From NCBI GenBank assembly GCA_043736515.1, contig JAYTCK010000034.1, forward strand, positions 1-23,106: DNA of 23,106 nt. The letters run 5' to 3'. This document shows positions 14,537-22,737 of this stretch, in pieces. The notes beneath the pieces are model-generated. The model worked only from the letters and a program-made list of their open reading frames with translations, did not search any database and was not told where the DNA came from. Within the stretch, counting starts at the first letter, position 1. Each line of letters starts with the position of its first letter. The DNA comes from MHLP01 sp043736515. GTDB lineage: Bacteria > Patescibacteriota > Minisyncoccia > Phycocordibacterales > UBA6899. A program made the position numbers and the translations under genes.

Positions 14537-15082
14537 TTATTGCTGTTGCTGGGTGGTTGTCCCCAGCTTCACGATAAGCGGCTTGATGGTGAGCTCAAAC
14601 GGCTTATCTGACATCAGATACTCACCATTCCATTGCTTATATTTACCATCGACAGTTCTACAGAAAATATATTCGTCTGACTCGCCATACGTGCCGTCTA
14701 CTCCAGGACCAGGGACATCGAAATATCCGGTATAGCTTCCGCGGTCGCCTTGCACGATCTTGGTCGGGTCTGTCAGACGCTTATTCGACGATGAGCATTT
14801 GCCTCGAACTATGAAGTAGTCGATCGGCTGGCCCATGTCGTTGAGAAAAACGATGTACATTTGGAGACCTGGCTTACCCATCAAGTTGCGCCTGTACTCG
14901 ATCATCTTTATCTCGTGAGGGTCGGTGGTTTGCTCGGCCGCATTTTTTGCTGCAGCTTCTGCAATCGCCGCGAGACGATCGACAGGCGCTGGTTCCGGCT
15001 TGCCACAACCCGAAAGAAGTCCGAAAACCAATGTGGAGAGGATGCAAGCAATAACCTTGCGCGTACATGTGAATTGATTCAT
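14537..15082 (-). CDS. exported paralog 2 of 3, predicted lipoprotein
   Basis: A 181-aa predicted lipoprotein: the signal MNQFTCTRKVIACILSTL is followed by lipobox LLSGC. The start is set at ATG 15082 because GGAG lies 6 nt upstream; an in-frame ATG at 15094 overlaps the previous stop but has no SD. The core matches its neighbours (GKPGLQMYIVF, GQPIDYF, GKCSSSNKRL, YIFCRTVDGKYKQWNG, FELTIKPLIVKL, final QQQQ). It is the only lipidated member, so it may be the membrane-attached form of an otherwise secreted set. Function unknown. Confidence 0.87.
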   Translation of the reverse strand: MNQFTCTRKVIACILSTLVFGLLSGCGKPEPAPVDRLAAIAEAAAKNAAEQTTDPHEIKMIEYRRNLMGKPGLQMYIVFLNDMGQPIDYFIVRGKCSSSNKRLTDPTKIVQGDRGSYTGYFDVPGPGVDGTYGESDEYIFCRTVDGKYKQWNGEYLMSDKPFELTIKPLIVKLGTTTQQQQ

Positions 15083-15093
15083 CTTGTGCTCCA

Positions 15094-15627
15094 TTATTGC
15101 TGCTGCTGATTTCGGCCGCTAAGGTCGACAACAAGCGGCTTGATGGTGAGTTCGATTGGCTTATCGGACGCGTAGTAGTTGCCATTCCACTCCTTATATT
15201 TGCCGTCGACGGTTTTGCAGAAAATGTATGGCGAAGACGTACCAAACGTCCCGTCTTCAGACGGGGCTTTCACCACGAGCGAATTCGGACCAGTGTCGAT
15301 GAGCCGATGTGTTGGCGACAGGCGCTTCTTTGAAGAAGTACACTTGCCTACAGTCACAAAGTAGTCGATCGGTTGTCCACCCTTTGAAAGAAGAACGACG
15401 TACATTTGAAGCCCTGGCTTGCCAAACATAATTTGGCGATCTCGGATGCTATTGATTTCGTTCGGCTCCGTCGTTCCAGCTGCAGCGCGTTGTGCTGCTT
15501 CGGCTGCTTGGTTTTGAAGACGTTGAGCCGCGTCAGGTGGTTCCTGTTTCGCAGCAATGGATATGTTCCATACAGCACACAAACCAACGAGGGCGAGTGT
15601 GCGGAAAAAAGCGTGGGACAATTTCAT
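15094..15627 (-). CDS. exported paralog 3 of 3, unknown function
   Basis: A 177-aa protein with a signal peptide (about residues 1-26, ending ISIAA). The mature region starts with a Gln/Ala-rich helix, then the shared core: GKPGLQMYVVL, GQPIDYF, GKCTSSKKRL, YIFCKTVDGKYKEWNG, IELTIKPLVVDL, final QQQQ. AAGGAG lies 7 nt before the ATG. It is second in the operon, 21 nt after the single-pass membrane gene. Paralogs 2 and 3 look closer to each other in the GKPGLQMY and SDKP motifs than either is to paralog 1. Function unknown. Confidence 0.87.
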   Translation of the reverse strand: MKLSHAFFRTLALVGLCAVWNISIAAKQEPPDAAQRLQNQAAEAAQRAAAGTTEPNEINSIRDRQIMFGKPGLQMYVVLLSKGGQPIDYFVTVGKCTSSKKRLSPTHRLIDTGPNSLVVKAPSEDGTFGTSSPYIFCKTVDGKYKEWNGNYYASDKPIELTIKPLVVDLSGRNQQQQ

Positions 15628-15648
15628 AAACTCACTCCTTGTATAAAT

Positions 15649-16125
15649 TTAGTTGCAGACTTCAAGATTGATCGTCGGCGGAAGTGGGTTGAAATCGCCT
15701 GGCCAGTTGCCCGGCAAGAAACGTTCCGGGTGTTGGAAAATTACCGTGTCGGCACGCGTTGCTCTTGCGTTGTATTCGCTGACCAAGCTCTGGCAGCCTT
15801 GCTGCAAACCGAGAAGTTCGATCCGTCGAGCTTCCTTGCGATCTTCTGCAGCGGCAGTGAGCGCTTGCTTCGAGAGACTAATCTGAGCCTTTTTCGCCTT
15901 AATCTGTTGGTTGGCTTCGTGGAACCATCGGTAGGTTTGCAGTGCGTGGTCGGCATCAAAAACTTTGGTCACGACATTACCGGCCATGCGCACTGGAGAT
16001 GTGGCAACATACCACACCCAACCAGCAGCAGAAATCACAATGACCACCGCCAGAATGGCGAGGCCGTACTTAATCCCGTTTCCGGTAACTTCACGTGCAG
16101 AGGGGAAATCATCGTCATTACGCAT
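15649..16125 (-). CDS. single-pass membrane protein with coiled coil, first gene of the exported-paralog operon
   Basis: A 158-aa protein. The ATG at 16125 is chosen because AAGGAG (16132-16137) lies 6 nt upstream; a GTG one codon earlier is unlikely. A short charged N-terminus is followed by one TM (about 19-42). An extracytoplasmic helical region follows, with DADHALQTYRWFHEANQQI and an Ala/Lys/Glu-rich coiled coil. The C-terminus has YNARATRADTVIF, PERFLPGNWPG and TINLEVC. It resembles small single-pass proteins with a Y-x-WF plus YNAR pattern that I associate loosely with phage and bacterial genomes; no function is known to me. It could anchor or oligomerise with the three exported proteins encoded downstream. 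Confidence 0.83.
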   Translation of the reverse strand: MRNDDDFPSAREVTGNGIKYGLAILAVVIVISAAGWVWYVATSPVRMAGNVVTKVFDADHALQTYRWFHEANQQIKAKKAQISLSKQALTAAAEDRKEARRIELLGLQQGCQSLVSEYNARATRADTVIFQHPERFLPGNWPGDFNPLPPTINLEVCN

Positions 16126-16194
16126 CACAGTCTCCTTAGGAGGGTTGAGGGAACGGCTTTCTCTGTTCAGTTGTGGAGAACATTAGCCGAAAAT

Positions 16195-16223
16195 ACTATA
16201 ATCAAAAGTTTGTAAATTGTCAA
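16195..16223 (-). promoter_or_regulatory. promoter of the exported-paralog operon
   Basis: Minus-strand TTGACA (16218-16223), 17-nt spacer, TATAGT (16195-16200). The -35 is perfect and the -10 has one mismatch. It lies 69 nt upstream of the first ATG. Confidence 0.85.
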
Positions 16224-16346
16224 CCAAGCCTCCAGCTCATGGCTATTCTCTCCCCATATTCTCCTCGCAATACCTCCTAAAATTATCCAAAATTTATTGC
16301 CACCCACCGCACTGTGACTCCTCAGAATTTCCTGTTTTAGATTTTC

Positions 16347-16374
16347 TTGACATATTCTGTTTTCATGGTAATTT
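16347..16374 (+). promoter_or_regulatory. probable promoter of the SbmA-like gene
   Basis: TTGACA (16347-16352), 16-nt spacer, TAATTT (16369-16374) preceded by TGG (extended -10). It lies about 50 nt upstream of the ATG. The rest of the divergent gap 16126-16424 holds no further gene that I can see. Confidence 0.5.
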
Positions 16375-16424
16375 AACCGCTAGCGATAAAGTTCATTAAT
16401 AGTTTTCTTTTGATTGGAGACGAA

Positions 16425-17756
16425 ATGTTATTCAGGTCTTTTTTCCGAAGCAAGGACAAGGCGACACGACGATGGGCCATTTGGGGAAGCACCCTGATTA
16501 TGGCAAGCTTCGTGTTTCAAGTGCTAAGTGGTGTGCAGATCAGTAATACAACGAAAAAGCTCAACGAGATGCTTCAATATGCATCCTCACATTCAGTGGG
16601 TGAAATATATACGCAAGTTATTTATGTATTTCTCTGGCTCATGCCTGCTATTCTTATGGTGCCTTACCAGAGTAGAGCTATTGCCTCGTATGTGTGGCAT
16701 TGGCGAGGAGCGCTGAGTATGGCGCTCATCAACGCATGGGAGCCAGTAGAGACACGCGTGAAGTATGCCAACCAACGCATCTCCGAAGATGCATGGCGCT
16801 TTAGTCAGATGTTCGAGCAACTGGTGCAAACATTTTTCCTTTCAATCAGCAGTGCTCTGGCTTTTTTCATCGTCCTTTCGACGGTTGGAAGCAGTATCTC
16901 GTACGAGTATTTCTCGCGATCACTGGGTGTACCGATTGCAAATTGGTATGGATTCACGCTCAGCACTGTTCCTGCCACGTTCCTTATGGCAGGCACCGGG
17001 CTTGTCGCACTCTACTTTTCAAACAGAGGATTCAGAGCGGGACACATAAAGACCGGCTGTGCACTGGGACTGCTTACACTTATTGCCTCTGGGTATTTCG
17101 TATACGGAGTATTCACTGAAAAAGCAGTGATGGCGATTGGTGCGAGTACTATCTCATTCTTTGCTATTTTTTTGGCATTATCTGGAACAGGGTGCGTGCT
17201 TCTCGTGGGAAGAAAACAGATGGAAATGGAGAATGCACGCCTCAATGCTGAAGGAGCGCTTCGCGAACAACTCGTCATTTTTGAGGAGGCAAAAAATCTT
17301 CGGGAGTCGTTCCGTAACGCTTCTGAGTTAGAGCGGGCAAAAATTAAAAGCCATAAGTATTCGGAAGCGCTGGCGACAATTAGCGCTCCTCCAAATTGGC
17401 TACTCCTCGTCTCTGGGGTCAAATGTACATATCTGTCCCTTCAGGAAAGCTACAAGCGCACGAGCCTTGTGACGCAGTGGATGGAAGTACTCATGCATCT
17501 TATACCGCACCTCCTTCTTATTCCAAGCATGGTGAGCGGTGTGATTAACATCGGTACATATTTCCAGCTCACAGCGGCCTTTTTTGCGGTGCTGACGAGC
17601 TGTACCGTGATAATGAAAAATTGGCGTCTCATTAACGAATTTCGCACCGTGAGAAAAAGACTCTGCGAATTCATTGACGATATCAACGATGCGACTGACC
17701 GAATTAATCAAGCACACAAGGTCATCGTCTTCGAAAGAAAAAAACGCATTGCATAA
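16425..17756 (+). CDS. SbmA/BacA-like peptide transporter (ABC-TMD fold without ATPase domain)
   Basis: A 443-aa polytopic protein; ATG 16425 is chosen because GGAG (16416-16419) lies 5 nt upstream. About six to seven TM segments are seen. The block WHWRGALSMALINAWEPV followed by YANQRISED matches the SbmA/BacA signature (W-R-x-x-L...NPDQRIxED). The C-terminus FQLTAAFFAVLTSCTVIMKNW...KRLCEFI also parallels SbmA. Known members use the proton gradient to take up peptides, and no ATPase domain or gene is present here. A charged coiled-coil insert (about 262-320) makes it slightly longer than SbmA (about 406 aa). It is divergent from the exported-paralog operon. Substrate unknown; assignment is by motif only. 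Confidence 0.65.
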   Translation: MLFRSFFRSKDKATRRWAIWGSTLIMASFVFQVLSGVQISNTTKKLNEMLQYASSHSVGEIYTQVIYVFLWLMPAILMVPYQSRAIASYVWHWRGALSMALINAWEPVETRVKYANQRISEDAWRFSQMFEQLVQTFFLSISSALAFFIVLSTVGSSISYEYFSRSLGVPIANWYGFTLSTVPATFLMAGTGLVALYFSNRGFRAGHIKTGCALGLLTLIASGYFVYGVFTEKAVMAIGASTISFFAIFLALSGTGCVLLVGRKQMEMENARLNAEGALREQLVIFEEAKNLRESFRNASELERAKIKSHKYSEALATISAPPNWLLLVSGVKCTYLSLQESYKRTSLVTQWMEVLMHLIPHLLLIPSMVSGVINIGTYFQLTAAFFAVLTSCTVIMKNWRLINEFRTVRKRLCEFIDDINDATDRINQAHKVIVFERKKRIA

Positions 17757-17761
17757 AAATC

Positions 17762-17790
17762 CACGCCCATCATTGATGGGCGTGTTTTAT
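17762..17790. terminator. bidirectional terminator between the SbmA-like and GH144 genes
   Basis: CACGCCCATC (17762-17771) pairs perfectly with GATGGGCGTG (17775-17784) around ATT. TTTTATT follows on the plus strand. The minus-strand GH144 stop is directly adjacent. Confidence 0.88.
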
Positions 17791-19022
17791 TATGCAATTA
17801 CGGAAAATGTGAAGCCGAGATTGCGTAATGCTGGCTTTATTTCCGGGTAACTCATAAAAAGTTTCCACAATAGGCCGCTCCGATAATTCTCAATCATTAC
17901 GACTATCGGACCCTGATCGATTGCCAGATAGGATTCGGCAATCCAGCCCTGGGGATCATACGCATCCGGAAATCCGAATTCGCGAATACCCGGCTCAATC
18001 AGGAGTTGCCTTAGAGCTCGCATGCAGTGCCGAGGCGCATAAGGAAAAGATGACAGTACGGCCGACGGAGAGAGGGTGCCAGTATCATGTGATGGTGAGT
18101 GCTCATCATATCCATTTGGACCATCACTTGAGGTAAGTCCCCAGCAATCAGCTGAGTACCCAGCATGTCCACTTGGATTCACTATGGCGTGTTCACGGTT
18201 AATACGTACATGAGCACAGTTTTGCTTCCAATAATTAGCATACCTGTCGCACAGTCCCCTTGGATCGAGTCCAAGAAACGAATAGTGTGAGAAAAATAGT
18301 GGGCCACCATAATCGGGACCAAGGGGCAATGTAATTTCGTAGAATTTTTTCTTATTATGGAAGGATGGGCTTTTGGCCCAACCCTCATGGTAGGCTGCCT
18401 TGTCTATCGGAAAGCTTGGCGATGCCGCCCCCAGTACATATGTGATTAAGCACTCGTTCCACCCACGAATCGGGATGCTCGCCCCAAACTTATGCGTCGG
18501 ACTCCAATGCCACATGAGCACGTTGCTATTTGGGGCGTACCAGCTCCACTCTATTTCACTCCAAAATTGTTGTATCTCTTTTCGGAGCGAGCGCTCGGAA
18601 GAATGGTTCTCACCAAAAAATTGATGTGCTGAGAGTAGCCCCATCACAAGGTAGGATGTTTCGACAATGTCTCCGCCATCATCAGAAGGGCAGAACGGAA
18701 TTGTTTTCCCCGTACTGCCATTCAAGAAATGCGGCAGTGCACCATGGTAACGCTCAGCACACTGAAGAAAGTTCACCATGTGTCGGATGCGCTTCAGTGC
18801 CTCATCCCGAGCAAGCCACCCGCGGTGTACGCCACATAAAATAGCCATAATCCCAAATCCAGATCCACCCGTACATACAGTTTCCTGTCCGTAATCTGAA
18901 ATTACATTACTTCGTTCGCGAGCTAAATAGCTGTCAGGATGAGCAAATTCCCAGAAATACTGCAGTGTTTTACGCTGCACCATATCCAGTAAACTTGTAT
19001 TCCTTTTCAAAGCTGTGCCCAT
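17790..19022 (-). CDS. glycoamylase-like glycoside hydrolase, probable endo-beta-1,2-glucanase (GH144)
   Basis: A 410-aa (alpha/alpha)6-barrel-type enzyme that probably hydrolyses beta-1,2-glucan. Family blocks include DYGQETVCTGGSGFGIMAI (about 43-61), ERYHGALPHFLNG (90-102), SDDGGDIVETSYL (113-125), IRGWNE (185-190) and GPIVVMIENYRSGLLW near the C-terminus. The spacing of D114, E121 and E190 equals that of the three essential acids I recall for a characterised Chitinophaga enzyme. No signal peptide is present, so it would act in the cytoplasm, unlike most characterised members. The SD is weak. It lies 87 nt after GH3, behind the GH3 terminator. Another glucan linkage is possible. Confidence 0.8.
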   Translation of the reverse strand: MGTALKRNTSLLDMVQRKTLQYFWEFAHPDSYLARERSNVISDYGQETVCTGGSGFGIMAILCGVHRGWLARDEALKRIRHMVNFLQCAERYHGALPHFLNGSTGKTIPFCPSDDGGDIVETSYLVMGLLSAHQFFGENHSSERSLRKEIQQFWSEIEWSWYAPNSNVLMWHWSPTHKFGASIPIRGWNECLITYVLGAASPSFPIDKAAYHEGWAKSPSFHNKKKFYEITLPLGPDYGGPLFFSHYSFLGLDPRGLCDRYANYWKQNCAHVRINREHAIVNPSGHAGYSADCWGLTSSDGPNGYDEHSPSHDTGTLSPSAVLSSFPYAPRHCMRALRQLLIEPGIREFGFPDAYDPQGWIAESYLAIDQGPIVVMIENYRSGLLWKLFMSYPEIKPALRNLGFTFSVIA

Positions 19023-19064
19023 ATTTTTTCTCTTATCAAAGGAAATCTCTCCTAATCATTACAC

Positions 19065-19093
19065 AAAAAAAAGCCCCCGCTAGGTTGCGGAGG
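19065..19093 (-). terminator. GH3 terminator
   Basis: On the minus strand CCTCCGC pairs with GCGGGGG (one G-U pair; plus positions 19087-19093 and 19074-19080) around a 6-nt loop. CTTTTTTTT follows (19065-19073). It would separate GH3 from GH144 unless there is read-through. Confidence 0.8.
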
Positions 19094-19109
19094 TGCCAAA
19101 CATGAGGTG

Positions 19110-21395
19110 CTATTTTGTAAGAATGAATTTGAGGCATCCTCTGAAATATGGATCGAAGAATGTCTTTTTTTTCATCCCGCCAATGGACATAAATTCACCT
19201 GAATTTTTAGCAATAAACAGATATACAGGATGCGAGTCTGGACGAGGTAGCCTTCCCTCTTCGAGATCCACGCCATACAGAGCAAGCTGACGAGGCCAGA
19301 CCTTGAAACGGATCACTCTACTTTCCCTAGGGTTGAGTGTAACCTGTTTCCATGCGAGCAGTGCGAGTTCTCTAGGCACCACTACCGAGACGCTGTCGTG
19401 TGCGTAGAGCTGGACAGTTTCTTTTCCGGGGCACAACCCAATATTGGCTACCCTCACCTCGGCGATGAGTGGAGTATGTGATTCCACACTAAGCAAGGGT
19501 GAGCTCAATTTCCAATCCGAGTATTCAAATTGGGTATACGAGTATCCTTCGCCAAACCGATATCCCGCCAACGTGCCTCGCTCTCCTAATTCCTGATAAT
19601 GTGTATTCCAACCTGTTGCATGGCGATATTGCCATGTTGCTTCATTAAACGGAGCTGCCGGCCTACCTTTGCGCGATTCACGATGAGAGAATCCACTCGT
19701 GACACTTTCATGGCAAGGGAGTGAACATGCAAGCCTACCTGACGGATTTGCTTTCCCTGAAAGGATATTTGCAATCGCTTCCCCTGCAAACGAGCCGAGT
19801 TGTGGCACCCAAAAGATTGAGTCGGCACATTGCTCGAGCACAGCTGGAATGGCGAGTGGTCGTCCTGCTGTGATACAAACATGAATGACTGCATCGGACT
19901 CATTTCTTAATTTTTCAACGAATCGTACTTGCCCTCTAGGGATGCGAGGCTCAAGTCGAACTTTCGACTCTCCACTCCACTCTTGTCGCTCGCCGAGAAA
20001 AACGATGATGTGCTCCGGTTTCGCGTCCTTCATCAAAGTCAGGTCGGGGCTTGGTGCCTCGAGGTTCTCACATTCCATGAGTTCAGCACCCGGCCACAGA
20101 TCTTTAATACCCGCGTAGGCAGTGATTACCGAATCAAGGTGCGATAACGCATTACCACACCACTCGCCGACCCACTCTTTGGGTCGGTTGGCAATTGGGC
20201 CTGTGACAAGTATGCGCGCCTCTTTCGGAATCGGAAGTATGCGAGAATCGGGAACCTTGGGTTTTAAAAGTACGATGCTTTCTTCAGCGAGTTCTCTGTA
20301 CTCACTCACGCTTTCCGTTAATCGCTTTATTTCCAGAGGCTCGCGCGCGTACTTCTGAAAGTCATCAAATAGTCCGAGATCATATTTCAGTTGCATGACG
20401 TCCGCAACGCGATACTGCAATTCGAGGAGCGTTATGTCTCCCGCCTCGACGAGTCCCGGTAGTTCCTTGGTATAGACCCCACCGTTCAAATCAAGATGAA
20501 TGCCACCTTTGGTAAAGGCCAAGAGTGCCGCTTCACGCGGACTGCCTGCTACGCCGAACTCGACAAGTTCGTTGATACCCGTGAAGTCCGAAATAATAAT
20601 CGTACCCGGACGACCATGCTTGCGCACTAAGTTGGCAAGGTACTCGCTTGCATGCGAGGGTGTGCCATCAAGTGCGACGAAACTCATCATCACTGCTCTT
20701 GCGCCTTCACGTAAGCCGGCTTCAAACGTCGGCCAGCAGTCCTCAAGGAACGCGCGATACGAGATTGGGAGTGCCTGATAGTCTGGCCCTTCAGTCATTT
20801 GATAAGGTCCGACATGCTTTACTGTTGCAGCAATGGCATTTTTGTCGAGCAAATTTTCGCTTTGATACCCGCGCACCATAGCGGCAACAATCGCAGACAT
20901 GAGAAGTGGACTTTCCACTGCACCGCCTTCTTGATTGCGTCCTTGCTTTGTACCAAATGAATGATCAGCAACGGGAGAGAAGATCAGGGATACTCCGCTA
21001 ATTGCTGAGTGTTCCGCCGCTCGTCTCGCTGTGCGCTCAATAAGTCGAGGGTTCCATGAATTCGGTGCCCCCAGTCCGCTCGGACCAATCACACATGCTC
21101 CACGCTGAAAATCAGCAGCACACAAAAGTGGAGGATGGCCCTTTTCTATGGCAAGCTCCTGCAGTTTGAGGAGGAGCATAGTCTCACTACTCGTCTCGGT
21201 AAGGTTGTTCACGGCAATATTCATGACCGTACCAACCAATCCTTCTTCTGTCAGCTCTTCAATGGTTTTACCCGTGCAAAGCTTTCCAACGGTCGGATCG
21301 TACATCGCCAATTGTCCCACCAGATGGGTGACGGACATCGACAACACTCTATGCCACACATCTTGATGAATATGACTCGGTTTATTTTCGCTCAT
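19110..21395 (-). CDS. glycoside hydrolase family 3, probable beta-glucosidase
   Basis: A 761-aa, three-domain GH3 enzyme of BglX-like layout. The N-terminal TIM barrel (about 10-340) carries TVKHVGPYQMTEGPDY (the KHF-equivalent at K193-H194) and the nucleophile Asp in IISDFTGINEL (D270). The alpha/beta sandwich (about 370-600) and a C-terminal FnIII-like domain (about 640-730, PRELALLAWKQVTLNPRESRVIRF) follow. It is expected to release glucose from short beta-glucosides. No signal peptide, so cytoplasmic. A strong SD (GGAGGTGAAGAA) precedes the ATG. Next to the GH144 gene, a role on sophorose or beta-1,2-gluco-oligosaccharides is likely but not proven. Confidence 0.92.
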   Translation of the reverse strand: MSENKPSHIHQDVWHRVLSMSVTHLVGQLAMYDPTVGKLCTGKTIEELTEEGLVGTVMNIAVNNLTETSSETMLLLKLQELAIEKGHPPLLCAADFQRGACVIGPSGLGAPNSWNPRLIERTARRAAEHSAISGVSLIFSPVADHSFGTKQGRNQEGGAVESPLLMSAIVAAMVRGYQSENLLDKNAIAATVKHVGPYQMTEGPDYQALPISYRAFLEDCWPTFEAGLREGARAVMMSFVALDGTPSHASEYLANLVRKHGRPGTIIISDFTGINELVEFGVAGSPREAALLAFTKGGIHLDLNGGVYTKELPGLVEAGDITLLELQYRVADVMQLKYDLGLFDDFQKYAREPLEIKRLTESVSEYRELAEESIVLLKPKVPDSRILPIPKEARILVTGPIANRPKEWVGEWCGNALSHLDSVITAYAGIKDLWPGAELMECENLEAPSPDLTLMKDAKPEHIIVFLGERQEWSGESKVRLEPRIPRGQVRFVEKLRNESDAVIHVCITAGRPLAIPAVLEQCADSIFWVPQLGSFAGEAIANILSGKANPSGRLACSLPCHESVTSGFSHRESRKGRPAAPFNEATWQYRHATGWNTHYQELGERGTLAGYRFGEGYSYTQFEYSDWKLSSPLLSVESHTPLIAEVRVANIGLCPGKETVQLYAHDSVSVVVPRELALLAWKQVTLNPRESRVIRFKVWPRQLALYGVDLEEGRLPRPDSHPVYLFIAKNSGEFMSIGGMKKKTFFDPYFRGCLKFILTK

Positions 21396-21537
21396 TTCTT
21401 CACCTCCAAGAACATTTCCTCAGTCAATTTATCAAAGCCAGGATGCACTGTCGATATTGCTCAATCCCCTACTCTTGCGCGTAATTCACTGTAAATTTGT
21501 TTAATACTTTACCTCCTGCTTTAAGGCCCTCATACAT
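21392..21537 (-). other. GH3 leader with short coding-like reading frames
   Basis: One minus-strand frame reads ATT (21505), 14 codons, TGA, then 22 codons (HPGFDKLTEEMFLEVKK at the end), and ends in a TGA that overlaps the GH3 ATG as ATGA. AGGAGGT lies at 21511-21517, 5 nt before the ATT. A second frame, ATG 21537 to TAG 21469, encodes 22 aa (MYEGLKAGGK...). They may be leader peptides for GH3 translation, remnants of a decayed upstream gene, or chance. Confidence 0.3.
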
Positions 21538-21547
21538 CTCAAATAAA

Positions 21548-21568
21548 AAAACGGCCGATGGCCGTTTT
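21548..21568 (-). terminator. Rieske oxygenase gene terminator
   Basis: AAAACGGCC (21548-21556) pairs perfectly with GGCCGTTTT (21560-21568) around GAT. On the minus strand a T-run follows. It lies 11 nt after the stop of the Rieske gene. Confidence 0.88.
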
Positions 21569-21579
21569 GTTTCTTTCTC

Positions 21580-22737
21580 TTAAAAAACCGATTGATAGAG
21601 GAGGCGATGAAACCAGTGTGGTCCCTGTTCAACCGTGGGAGCAAAGCGCCCGCGTGGTGCAAATGGTGACCTTACGCTTTTCGTGGTGGCCCCAATGGCT
21701 CTCACATCTTCGTCGTTAACTGTTTGGTTTTGCCACGATTTCTCACGCCTTCCATACTTTGCAGTATCCACTACGAGGTGATACCAGAGAAAACGCGTCT
21801 TTTCGGGCGCGCCGATGATTGGGTCGTAGACATTAATTGAGAGTCCCCATGGATAGTAATTGAACGTCATGTTCGGAAACATAAACCACCAGAGTGCATA
21901 CACCCTCTTCGCTTTGTCCGTAGGACACACAAATCGAGGTGGCAGGTCGGCGGGGTCAAAGCCATCATTAGGGTCGCGTGCATAGACCCACTGCAGTGCA
22001 GAGCGCTCATAGATCTCCGTGCGGTATGTCGGCAGATTCACTGCGTCAGTAAGTCCACCCTTGCCTCCATGAATATAGGAAATGTGAAACTTATCCATGT
22101 AATTCCATGCATGAAACTTCCAATTTCCCTCTATCACTGACACTTCAGACTGTTGACGAACATGTGTCCACTCGCGCGACATCAGTCGTGAAATTGATTG
22201 TTCCATTTCGCCGACACATGCACCAAGCGAGACCTCAGGCTTCGCAAGTGCGGTGAATATGAATTTCCACCACGATGCGACGGGGAGTTCCCGCAGATGG
22301 TCGCATGCACGAGGAAAATCAGGAGCACCAGCAAATTTCGGGTGCTTCAGAAATGTCCCCTCCGAAGAAAACTGTCTTCCATGTTGACCGCACATGATGC
22401 GATCGCTCGTAAGCTGTCGTGCTTCGTGTATCAAGGGGTACCACGCGTGTGTACACGTATTCGGGAATGCATGCAGTGCCCCTCCCTTGTCTCGCGATAG
22501 AAACAATGGGGTATCGCCGAGCGTAAACGGGACAACCGTGAGCGGTTTTGCAACCAATTCGCAAAGTGGAATTGCACTATCACCCACTCTGTCTCCATAG
22601 AGTGGGGACAGTTGCCATGCGTTCTTAAATAGCGTTTCTTGTTCGAGCTTTAGAAAAGCCGGGTCACAAAATGCAGTACTTGGAAGCGCTTCCGCAACGC
22701 GAATATCCGCATCAACAAAATAATCTTTTTTGTTCAC
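21580..22737 (-). CDS. Rieske [2Fe-2S] non-heme iron oxygenase, alpha-subunit type
   Basis: A 385-aa protein. The GTG at 22737 is chosen because AAGGAG (22744-22749) lies 6 nt upstream; an in-frame ATG at 22815 lacks an SD. The N-terminal Rieske domain has the cluster ligands C95-x-H97 (CTHAW) and C116-x2-H119 (CGQHG). The catalytic domain has NWK followed by D215, H218 and H223 (DKFHISYIH), spaced as in naphthalene dioxygenase, and a probable third ligand D344 (NDEDVRAIG). Members oxygenate aromatic, quaternary-amine or other substrates and need a reductase. None is encoded in this window. Its own terminator is at 21548-21568. Substrate unknown. Confidence 0.9.
   Translation of the reverse strand: MNKKDYFVDADIRVAEALPSTAFCDPAFLKLEQETLFKNAWQLSPLYGDRVGDSAIPLCELVAKPLTVVPFTLGDTPLFLSRDKGGALHAFPNTCTHAWYPLIHEARQLTSDRIMCGQHGRQFSSEGTFLKHPKFAGAPDFPRACDHLRELPVASWWKFIFTALAKPEVSLGACVGEMEQSISRLMSREWTHVRQQSEVSVIEGNWKFHAWNYMDKFHISYIHGGKGGLTDAVNLPTYRTEIYERSALQWVYARDPNDGFDPADLPPRFVCPTDKAKRVYALWWFMFPNMTFNYYPWGLSINVYDPIIGAPEKTRFLWYHLVVDTAKYGRREKSWQNQTVNDEDVRAIGATTKSVRSPFAPRGRFAPTVEQGPHWFHRLLYQSVF

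Noticed and set aside
13996..15110. CTG/CAG-rich repeats at the ends of the three paralog genes
   Set aside because: They encode the shared QQQQ C-terminus and follow from gene duplication; they are not a separate repeat element.
15406..16215. Long plus-strand open frame (269 codons)
   Set aside because: It lies antisense to paralog 3 and the single-pass membrane gene, which have SD sequences, a promoter and, for paralog 3, paralog conservation. The plus product shows no recognisable features.
21460..21465. UGA as a sense codon in the GH3 leader (recoding)
   Set aside because: TGA is used as the genuine stop in gltX and at other gene ends, and Trp is TGG elsewhere, so the window gives no support for recoding.
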